A DNA stretch of 64,000 nucleotides from Amphiura filiformis (Eukaryota; Echinodermata; Ophiuroidea; Amphilepidida; Amphiuridae). The notes beneath the pieces were generated by a model. That model made no database searches and had not been told where the DNA came from. It was given only the letters and a program-made list of their open reading frames with translations. Shown here in pieces: positions 45,561-55,842 of the stretch. Both the position numbers and the translations under genes were made by a program. The stretch spans positions 101,144,647 to 101,208,646 of the forward strand of contig NC_092628.1 of assembly GCF_039555335.1 (NCBI RefSeq), written 5' to 3'. Within the stretch, counting starts at the first letter, position 1. Each line of letters opens with the position of its first letter.

Positions 45561-45669
45561 GAAAGACTTGCTATCTGAAGACGGGCACCAAGGAAGGAAG
45601 CAGCAAAGGCAAAAGTTTTTATATTTGTGGTGTTGCACACGATCGGTGCAAATTTATTAAACCAACTCA
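45561..45669 (+). CDS. TTF2-like exon: GRF-type zinc finger
   Basis: The acceptor TTGTTTATAG/GAAAG and donor ACTCA/GTAAGT bound 109 nt. CYLKTGTKEGSSKGKSFY then C-x6-C (CGVAHDRC) and KF give the GRF signature. It enters in phase 1 and leaves in phase 2. Confidence 0.8.
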
Positions 45670-48600
45670 GTAAGTATATAAATAGTCAGACTGGGTATGA
45701 CAAATATTTTATTTATATAACATAATTAACAATAAAGTTGTTTTTATAGTGCCAATATATGCATTATACAATAATAGTTTGGACAAAATTTTATCATATT
45801 TGTTGCCTTATTTATGATCAAGCAAAATGATGCGTGAGATTAAATTTTAATTTCTTTTCAAGTTTTAATATTATTAGTAATTTTTTAGCTTGATTTCAGT
45901 GAAAACTTCATGTTTCTTTATCCTAATGTTCAAGCCTTGAAATAACCAGGCACCCAGGAGCCATTTACCCAATGGTCATAACATTTTGGCTCTTGGTCCA
46001 CACCAAAATCATGTGAAACAGGCTCTACATTTTTTAAAAGAATAGAGCCTGGTAGTTAAAGCGGGATTTGTATTTTATGTGTACAATAAACATATTAGCT
46101 CTTTAAAAATGGCTCCTGGTTCACTAGATAATATGAGACCAGGAGCCACTTTTTCTAAATGTGTGGTTCCTGGTCCAGATCTGCTTATTTTGAGGCTTGC
46201 TGATGTTAGATAGTTAAAAAGGTTAAGTCATAAAAAAAGGAATAGAAATACTGGCACATCGCCAATGTCTGACTCAATTTTGCTTTCACATTATTACTGT
46301 GTAGTGGATATTTGGGCAGTATTAAGTTTTAATTAGAGAATATTAAGGTATTGTTTTTAGCCCCTGGAGTGCATCTATCGTCTCATATAACACGGGCGAC
46401 ATCATCATTTTAAGTAAAACAACGAGGCGAAGCCGAGTTGTTTTACTTAAAATAATGTGCCGCCCGTGTTATATGAGACGATAGATTAGATGCACGACAG
46501 CCGCTAAAAACAATACCTTTATTCTAATTCTTAAACACTTCAATTCAAATAAAAATATCATAGGTATAATAGGCCTAGTTACAAATTTTAATCGTTTGAA
46601 GTAAATCCTACATTTTGCAAGGAATTATACCTAGGATTTAAAATTGATCAGTCCCGTTGTTGCTATGCGCCTCCGATTGGTTCAAATTGCGAGTATGTGT
46701 ATCGCGTCGATGCACACGCGCTGACCCGTGTGATATCGTGTCATATCACGCGGGTAAGAACCAATAAGACATTCTCAAGTGTTTAAGAATGAATTTTAAG
46801 AATACTTTTAGTTTGCCATAGAAACAGGATTAACTACCTTAACAATACAGTTTTTGAATATATCGCCCTGCATTACAAGCAACATGATCAATAAATCTTT
46901 ATAAATAATGAACATAATATTAAGGTAACAAAATTATATATTTTATACAAAGTTATAAAATTTATATATAAAAATATACTCAAAATCTTATGTGCATATT
47001 TTTTGTTACAAAGGAGATAGACAAGGCACATTTCTTCTTTGTGAACGTAAATGACCTGTACGTACAATTGTCTAAAAAGTGTGAACCTTAGTAAAAACAA
47101 TGATCTTCACTTTCTTAAATCCTAAAGAAAGAGATTATACCCAAAGAGTACTGACTCAAAATGCCCTGTGTAATGCTGTGGCAGGCAAATATTGTACCTC
47201 CTGCATTTCTTGGCTGAAGCCCAAAATGGAACAGTAATTTGCGTCTTTAAGTATGAGCATTGCAAAGGTTTGTGCAAACAGTGCTTAGTTTTTGGCACAA
47301 CTTGTTGCATGCAAGATACAAACAACAACATACTTTGAATTGAAATTTGCCAGGCGAATAGCGAAATAATCCTGAGATACACTATTTTGCCTCTATGAGC
47401 AACATGTATACATGGTGGAGTCGGTACTCTTTGGTTCTACCTCATTGGGAGGTACACTATTTGCCCTCCATGAGCGATACACAAACATGCCAGGGTTGGT
47501 ACTCTTTGGTTCTACTTCATTGGTGAACTCGCAATTTATGCCTTTTAGTATCCATAGTCGGTTCTGACTCTAAAACCCTAATTAAATATACAAGCTTGAT
47601 AAACAATGCACATATATATTACTGCAAATTACTTTACCGGTGTATATTTTTGTTTTATCTTTAGTTTACCACCATCTTACTGTCTACAACATGGAGAGAA
47701 TATAGTTGAGCTCCAAGCTTTTGGAATAGCCAGTCAAACTAGAGAGAAGAGGTAAGACTTCATGCACTCTGATTTGGCTTTAAGGAACCAAGGAACAAAG
47801 CAAAAGATCGTTCATGAAAGTTCATCTGTGGTGGTATAAATCATGATTTTGATTTAAACTTTTGATCCAAACACAAGGAATACCATCTGAAAATTCCGAG
47901 GTAGGAATTAATTCCTTGTTTTTGGATCAAAAGTTTAAATCAAAAATCAAAGCAAAAGATTGTTGATGTTCGGTTTCATTGCTGACCTCTCCCTCCCCAT
48001 CTGGAAAATAGGAAATGGGTCAAACCTACACCAGTGTTTTATAATAGAGCATTAGGAGTCTAAGCGTAATCAGCATTTTAACCCCCTCCCTACCTAATTA
48101 AACTAGTTTTGTTCAAAGGACAAAGTTTAAACAATCTTTTGGTTTGTTCCGTAGCTTATAGCTATCTAAAATTTTGATCTAAACCAATTCTGAATTGCCC
48201 GGAATATGAACATTTTTGTACCCGGTTCTGTTTTTTTTGTTCTTCTGTATCAAGTACTGTATAAGCCTGTGATGAATAATGTCAAACCGTGAAATGTGTG
48301 GAAATACAATGTAAAATCACCTCATTTGTTGGCTTGTACACAGTACTATCTTCATGCTGAATGACTTGTTTCTTCTATAAACTAGAAAATGCTAGACATT
48401 TGTTCCTTCAGTGAAGAAAAATGTCACTTGCATTTGATTGAACTAGGTTATTTAACCCCATGAGAACTACCTGCTGATTGGCCAAAAAGAAGTTTTCATT
48501 ATCAATTGGCCCAATCAGCAACATTGTTAGAATAATTTCACCACACAAAAAATTGGGGTGAATTATTTGCAAAGCTCCATTCTGATTGGTGATTAAAGTG

Positions 48601-51282
48601 AAGATATCATGTAATTGACCAATGTTAGATCGGCAGGTAGTGCTCAGGGGGTTAAAACAAAGTTGAGGAACTACATTACATTATTTGAAGCTTATCATAT
48701 CACTTGCATTTTACACTGAGAATGATGAGAATACAACGTTAGATTTAAACTTTGTTCAAATCTAACAATATTAATTATTTTGTTCCTACAGACGCTATTA
48801 CCGATGCAGTCAGTATCGTGATGGTGGCAAAGGATGGTGTGGGCAAGTGGTTATAGGCCCATCAGAGGTAAGGCAATTGAGGGGTCACAAGTTGGTATCT
48901 CAGTCCTACCGATGCAGTCAGTATCGTGATGGTGGCAAAGGATGGTGTGGGCAAGTGGTTATAGGCCCATCAGAGGTAAGGCAATTCAGGGGTCACAAGT
49001 TGGTATCTCAGTCCTACCGATGCAGCCAGTATCGTGATGGTGGCAAAGGATGGTGTGGGCAAGTGGTTATAGGCCCATCAGAGGTAAGGCAATTGAGAGG
49101 TCACAAGTTGGTATCTCAGTCCTACCGGTGCAGCCAGTATCGTGATGGTGGCAAAGGATGGTGTGGGCAAGTGGTTATAGGCCCATCAGAGGTAAGGCAA
49201 TTGAGAGGTCACAAGTTGGTATCTCAGTCCTACCGATGCAGCCAGTATCGTGATGGTGGCAAAGGATGGTGTGGGCAAGTGGTTATAGGCCCATCAGAGG
49301 TAAGGCAATTGATGGGTCACAAGTTGGTATCTCAGTCCTACCGATGCAGTCAGTATCGTGATGGTGGCAAAGGATGGTGTGGGCAAGTGGTTATAGGCCC
49401 ATCAGAGGTAAGGCAATTGAGGGGTCACAAGTTGGTATCTCAGTCCTACCGATGCAGTCAGTATCGTGATGGTGGCAAAGGATGGTGTGGGCAAGTGGTT
49501 ATAGGCCCATCAGAGGTAAGGCAATTCAGGGGTCACAAGTTGGTATCTCAGTCCTACCGATGCAGCCAGTATCGTGATGGTGGCAAAGGATGGTGTGGGC
49601 AAGTGGTTATAGGCCCATCAGAGGTAAGGCAATTGAGAGGTCACAAGTTGGTATCTCAGTCCTACCGGTGCAGCCAGTATCGTGATGGTGGCAAAGGATG
49701 GTGTGGGCAAGTGGTTATAGGCCCATCAGAGGTAAGGCAATTGAGAGGTCACAAGTTGGTATCTCAGTCCTACCGATGCAGCCAGTATCGTGATGGTGGC
49801 AAAGGATGGTGTGGGCAAGTGGTTATAGGCCCATCAGAGGTAAGGCAATTGATGGGTCACAAGTTGGTATCTCAGTCCTACCGATGCAGTCAGTATCGTG
49901 ATGGTGGCAAAGGATGGTGTGGGCAAGTGGTTATAGGCCCATCAGAGGTAAGGCAATTGAGGGGTCACAAGTTGGTATCTCAGTCCTACCGATGCAGTCA
50001 GTATCATGATGGTGGCAAAGGATGGTGTGGGCAAGTGGTTATAGGCCCATCAGAGGTAAGGCAATTAAGGGGTCACAAGTTGGTATCTCAGTCCTACCGA
50101 TGCAGCCAGTATCGTGATGGTGGCAAAGGATGGTGTGGTCAAGTGGTTATAGGCCCATCAGAGGTAAGGCAATTGAGGGGTCACAAGTTGGTATCTCAGT
50201 CCTACCGATGCAGCCAGTATCGTGATGGTGGCAAAGGATGGTGTGGTCAAGTGGTTATAGGCCCATCAGAGGTAAGGCAATTGATGGGTCACAAGTTGGT
50301 ATCTCAGTCCTACCGATGCAGCCAGTATCGTGATGGTGGCAAAGGATGGTGTGGACAAGTGGTTATAGGCCCATCAGAGGTAAGGCAATTAAGGAGTCAC
50401 AAGTTGGTATCTCAGTCCTACCGATGCAGCCAGTATCGTGATGGTGGCAAAGGATGGTGTGGTCAAGTGGTTATAGGCTCATCAGAGGTAAGGCAATTAA
50501 GGGGTCACAAGTTGGTATCTCAGTCCTACCGATGCAGCCAGTATCGTGATGGTGGCAAAGGATGGTGTGGTCAAGTGGGTATAGGCCCATCAGAGGTAAG
50601 GCAATTGAGGGGTCACAAGTTGATATCTCAGTCCTACCGATGCAGCCAGTATCGTGATGGTGGCAAAGGATGGTGTGGTCAAGTGGTTATAGGCCCATCA
50701 GAGGTAAGGCAATTGATGGGTCACAAGTTGGTATCTCAGTCCTACCGATGCAGCCAGTATCGTGATGGTGGCAAAGGATGGTGTGGTCAAGTGGTTATAG
50801 GCCCATCAGAGGTAAGGCAATTAAGGGGTCACAAGTTGATATCTCAGTCCTACCGATGCAGCCAGTATCGTGATGGTGGCAAAGGATGGTGTGGTCAAGT
50901 GGTTATAGGCCCATCAGAGGTAAGGCAATTGAGGGGTCACAAGTTGGTATCTCAGTCCTACCGATGCAGCCAGTATCGTGATGGTGGCAAAGGATGGTGT
51001 GGGCAAGTGGTTATAGGCCCATCAGAGGTAAGGCAATTGAGGGGTCACAAGTTGATATCTCAGTCCTACCGATGCAGCCAGTATCGTGATGGTGGCAAAG
51101 GATGGTGTGGGCAAGTGGTTATAGGCCCATCAGAGGTAAGGCAATTGAGGGGTCACAAGTTGGTATCTCAGTCCTACCGATGCAGCCAGTATCGTGATGG
51201 TGGCAAAGGATGGTGTGGGCAAGTGGTTATAGGCCCATCAGAGGTAAGGCAATTGATGGGTCACAAGTTGATGACTGATTAA
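45561..51282 (+). CDS. TTF2-like GRF zinc-finger gene, partial, with exon array
   Basis: Three exons join in phase: 45561-45669 (KTCYLKTGTKEGSSKGKSFY onwards to KPT), 47665-47751 (LPPSYCLQHGENIVELQ onwards to TREK) and 48792-48867 (RYYRCSQYRDGGKGWCGQ onwards to GPSE). The order matches the N terminus of TTF2, as I recall it: a GRF-type finger, then C-x2-H, then C-x10-C. TTF2 is a SNF2-family ATPase that strips RNA polymerase II from DNA. The helicase part is not seen in the window. After the third exon the frame stays open through 22 further repeat copies to a TAA at 51280-51282. Either the donor at 48868 (or a later identical one) splices to distant exons, or the protein ends in a 36-residue repeat array. 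The start exon is missing. Confidence 0.78.
46345..46518. mobile_element. hairpin MITE in TTF2-like intron
   Basis: AAGGTATTGTTTTTAG and CTAAAAACAATACCTT end the arms. The inner blocks ATCGTCTCATATAACACGGG and its complement form a long stem. Confidence 0.75.
47665..47751 (+). CDS. TTF2-like exon: C-x2-H half of second finger
   Basis: The acceptor TTATCTTTAG/TTTACC and donor AAGAG/GTAAGA bound 87 nt. SYCLQHGENIVELQ supplies the first metal-ligand pair (C-x2-H). Phases match both neighbours. Confidence 0.8.
47838..47952. repeat. ~115-bp imperfect palindrome in TTF2-like intron
   Basis: GATTTAAACTTTTGATCCAA and its complement TTGGATCAAAAGTTTAAATC face each other across a short spacer with AAGGAATACC. 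Confidence 0.75.
48792..48867 (+). CDS. TTF2-like exon: C-x10-C half, parent of the 108-bp array
   Basis: The acceptor TTGTTCCTACAG/ACG and donor GAG/GTAAGG bound 76 nt. It encodes YYRCSQYRDGGKGWCGQVVI and then GPSE. Only this copy has the proper acceptor and the RRYY start, so it is the ancestral exon. Confidence 0.82.
48799..51270 (+). repeat. 23-copy 108-bp array of the TTF2-like exon core
   Basis: The block GGGCAAGTGGTTATAGGCCC recurs every 108 bp from 48841 to 51217 (23 positions). Each unit is 72 nt of exon-like sequence (SYRCSQYR to GPSE), the donor GAG/GTAAGG, and 36 nt of intron origin (VRQLRGHKLVSQ when read through) ending in CTCAG. All 23 copies are in frame with no stop. Units 1-5 recur almost identically as units 6-10 (540-bp higher-order period; variant order LRG, FRG, LRG, LRG, LMG). 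The final donor is followed by GTTGATGACTGATTAATGG, i.e. the original intron. Confidence 0.98.
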
Positions 51283-53341
51283 TGGTTTTTCAATAGGCCA
51301 TTGAAGTGCATCATAAAGTGTTAAGTTTAAAATATTGGAATATACATGTTTAATGTTCAACAAAATGCCCATGGATATTTTTACTGAGAACCTTAGAATT
51401 AAGCAAGTATAAATTTGTCAAATTGTAAAATGGGTCTAAATTAGTTGGAAGTAAGTACAAGATGTGCAATATTTAATCTTTCCCTCCACCATACCCAATA
51501 ATGCTCAAAGAGCACTTAAAGGGAAGCCCTACATACAAAACTAACAAAAAAAACACACTTTAACGTAAACAAGATAAAAAGCCTAACAAAAAGGGAATGG
51601 AATTCGAAGCAACCAGATGCAATCATTGGAGTGCTTTAAGATGGGACAACAGACATTTTCCTCATTCCACAACTTGGGACCTACATTGTAGGTGAAAGAA
51701 ACTTCTTTGACAAAGCGTGAGGTCATTTCATTTTGGGGTCATTCGGGTCATCCAAAGTCAAATCGCTATACATTTTTGCAGGTTCATGAAATTTAGTGGG
51801 AACGGCCACCCTAGCTAGACAAATGTCAAGGTCATTTTGGGGTCATCCAGTGTCAAATCGCCATAGATTGTTGCAGGTTCATCAAATTTTGTGGGAACGA
51901 CCACCGAAATGAGACAAAAATGTCAAGGTCATTTGGGGGTCATTCAGGGTCAAATGCCATAGATTGTTGCAGGTTTTTGAAATTTGGTGGGAACGACCAC
52001 CTTAGCGAGGCAAATTTGTTGAACATTGCGTCCAGCAATACAATTTTGCGTCTGGACCCAAGAATTTGCATCCAGCGGGAGTCTTGGCAAGTTTAGCCTA
52101 AAAAGTGCTAATTTTATGCGCTCTTCACACAAATTTGTTTTACTTTGCACCACAGGGCCCCTTCTCAATTTTAGCTTCAATATGGTAAAAATTTTCGCGC
52201 GCATTTGTATCATAAACTTATTCTGTCGCCAAAAGGTGCTGGATTCACTATACCTCAAGAAATTTTTCCAACCCCACCCATGTCATAAAGAAATCTATGC
52301 CACTATTTAAGAACAAGTCACTAGCAGGGCACACATCTAAATGGCTAATGGTAACATTTAAATGCTACAAGTATTAAACTTACTAGACTATCGTCTTATT
52401 TTTCACATTTATTGTAACATTATTTTCAGAAAAAAGCGACCTGTAAAATTTCTGTCAGACATGTAACTTTTTAGAGTTACACGCCCGACTAGCTAGTGTC
52501 AAAAATTTAAGATCCATCCCTGCAGATATGACAAACTAGACTTTTTCTGAATCCTAATGACTAGAGAAATACTTTGGTAATTTAAAAAGATTGTAAGCAA
52601 TTTTGACATTTGACCCCTGTATGACCTTTTCCCACCATACAAGCTTTCCACTAAGTATATTTTAGTATACTTTTGGTATAATATTCAGGTGACATGTCTA
52701 AAATGCTTTACAACAGGGAAAAAATTTAGTGGCTGGGTACACCATTTGTTTAGATTGACCTTACTAGTATTGGTAACAAAACATCCTGGCGATGGTGAGA
52801 ACTATAATCATTCCTTATTTGACTTATTTTTACATAAGAACAATTTGAGACCATTTTTGTTGAAATCTGAGCATTTTTAGTTTCTGACCACTGTGTGGCT
52901 AAAAAAACTAATCGCCTTCCCAAATTTGACCTTATTGCTTTATACTTAATGTCGCAGGTAGGTCAAACTATACTTTTTCTTGATGAGAGCAATGATTTAA
53001 TTTGCTACTGTAACAAAATTTCGGCAAGTTTGAAATTTTGAACCTTATGTTGACCTTTGATTGACCACCATGTGCTTAGGACCACTTTTTAATTTTTTTG
53101 GAATATCATGAATTTGTTTTGGGACCATGTAAGGAACCTAAAAAAGTTGGTTTGGTTTTATAATTTAGTCCTGGGGATGCAAATGTCTATGGGGTGTTGG
53201 AAAACATTGATAGCATGTGACTTCAGAAATAAGTTGATTTGGAATGTCAAATTTCAGGAAGGATCTATCAAATGATACCAAAAATCTCATCAATTATGAG
53301 GTAAGTTGGGGGGGGGTGGGGTGACAAGGCTGTCAATTGGA
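51283..53341. other. non-coding stretch between the TTF2-like array and the NLR
   Basis: No exon of either gene was recognised. If the TTF2-like gene continues, this is intron. It contains the diverged repeat at 51721-52020. Confidence 0.45.
51721..52020. repeat. diverged ~95-bp tandem repeat, 3 copies
   Basis: GGTCATTTTGGGGTCAT, then CAAATCGCCATAGATTGTTGC-like and GTGGGAACGACCACC blocks occur three times, at about 51721, 51830 and 51925. Confidence 0.75.
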
Positions 53342-55842
53342 TCAAGGATCTTTCATGATCATAGTCATGTTAAACGGTGATTGTTTTCGCCCTGCCAATG
53401 GTAGACCTTTCAAAGCAGCCCATCCTTCAAGGCCAATCAAGGGATTGCTTGTTAGATCAATGGACTTAACCGAGGGCTTGTCTTTTAGGCATTTGGCCAA
53501 AATGCAGGCTGTGTCATCTGTCAAACTAGTAGTGTTAAGAATCAATGTCTCTAAGACTGGAAGTTCTCTGAGAACTTCAACTAGATAATTCATTGAAGTT
53601 ACTGTAAACACATTCATAGAGAGATTTAAGTGTGTCAACCCTTTTGCTCTTTTCAAAATGGAAAACAGTTCCTTCAGATGACTTTCTTTGAGCTCACAGC
53701 CAACAAGACATAATCTGGTAAGTTGGGCAGCAATTGGCCTCAACTTCTTGACAGCATTACCTATTTGGTATAAACCCAACTCTAGAGCATGGAGTTTTTT
53801 AAGATCAGACAGCCATTTGATGATTTCACTTCCACTTTTGCGCTGCCCATGGATATCTATAGTGCCACCTAATATGAGTTGAACTATGGAGCCTCTCAAG
53901 TTTAACAAAAACTTGTTCATGGCTTTATCATCGTACAGAAATCCTCGTAATGTTACAGCGGAAAGGTGTATATTTCCTTGAGTGAACAAATGCAGAAGGT
54001 TTGTGATATCATATCTAGCATTTATCAAATTGTTTTGAAGGTGCAAGGTCTTAAGGTTGGTTAGTTTACTTAATGCCTTGTACATCTGGTTAAGATCAGC
54101 ATTGGTAGTTTGGGGACTTTTGTCTATAATCATTCGACAATGTACAAGGTCTTTTGTGTGTGTCAGAAGTGTTGGAATCCATGGAAGATAGCCAGTTGTA
54201 ATTTGAAGGTATTTAAAGGGGGAAAAGAATCCCTTGTCTGTAGGTGTTGACTTGAAAACTTTCAACAGGTATAAAATGCTGGGTGTGCAGAATGTGTATT
54301 GGTGGGAAACTGTAAGTGAACATTGTACTGCAAAATGGGGAACAAGTGCCAAACATTCCTTATATGATAACTGGCTTTCAAAAATATTTTGCAGGTGAAT
54401 AATTAACTCTAAATAATTGTCTGAAGGTTGTCTTTGAAGATTTTGTACATGATGCTTAATTAAAAATTCTATCACCCTAGGCTCCAATCCACAGCAGAAG
54501 CTCAGTAAATAATCTGAATATGTTACAGTACCATCTGCAGTAATGCCGAAAAATGTATCTAAGTGCTTTGTAAAATCTACCTGATTGTTACCGATACGGA
54601 ACAAATATACAAGATGCACTGCAATACAGAATTCTTGGAATAACGTATGCAAAAATGTTACAGATGAAGTTTTTTTCAGGTTTTTCCTCTTTCGTTCCCT
54701 ACTAATGATCCCCACCTGACATCCTAACCTACACACTTCACTTCCAAAATCCTTTTCACTAAACACAGCTTGGCAAGTAGTAATATGATCAAGATCAGTA
54801 TTAATGCCACGCAAATTCACTTCACCCAGCTTGTTCAACAAATCATGCAGCTCCATTCCAAATTCTTCATTATCTAAGTCTTCATCTGATGCTTCATCTG
54901 ATGAACTTTCCACCCTTCTTTTGCTTTGGAATCTTTTCCAAATGTAATTGATAGTTTTTTGCAACAGTTGGGTTTTTGTATTTGGTAAAGTACAATGGTC
55001 ATCCCAAAATAAACAAATCATCAGAAGCAAAGCTGGTATGCTTGCTAACTTCAAGATATGGGGCTCTTCCTTTAGCTTTTGAATGAGTTTCCTAACTTTT
55101 TCTGTATCTTGTCTGAAAAATTTGCCTATGTACTTAGAAATATTTTGTAATGAAAACCCCTTTAACCTGACTTGGGTGTAGTCCCCAAGATGCTCTCCTA
55201 TGTCACTAATTCTATGAGGTCGAGCTGTGAGGATAACATGACATTGGCGGAGCCTCTTGTTTTGTAGGATCTTAGTGACTTCACTTGACTTATTTTTAAG
55301 TAATCCAGAATGGCACTCATCAAGCCCATCAAATACAAATAAAACATCCTTTGCATTGGAAGTGATGTATGACTTGAGACCTTCCATAGAAACGTGGCTA
55401 TCTTCGGCTAAAATTTGGTCAAATATAAGATCTACTAAACTGGCATTGCTATCTTGTATTTCGTGCATATGGATCATAAATACCAGGGTGAACTTAAAAA
55501 GAGGGGACTCTTTATCATTCAATGCCCATTTGTAAGCAAGGTTTGCAGCTGTGGTACTTTTACCACTTCCTGCATCCCCCAGGAGAAGGACCTTAGTTAC
55601 CCTTTGACCCTGACCTGATTTTAAAGTTACTAAATCCTCATTTCTTTTTAAATCTTTTGATGACCCTGGTGATGGATCATTTCTTACAAGTTCTAGGTCC
55701 ACAAAGATGCTCTCCATTTCTTTGATTTCTTCTGGTATCCATGGTAGAAGTTGTACTTTACCCATTTTGTCCAAGTAAAACTCTCTTAGCTCCTTCTGAC
55801 ATGCTGCTAAATCAAACTTGCCAATTTCCTGTGTATTTTGTG
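53342..55842 (-). CDS. NLR exon 3: NACHT, winged helix and LRRs
   Basis: A single 2501-nt exon from acceptor CTTATTACAG/CACAA to TGA. It encodes everything from AQNTQEIGKFDLAACQ to the C terminus MTMIMKDP. Confidence 0.93.
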
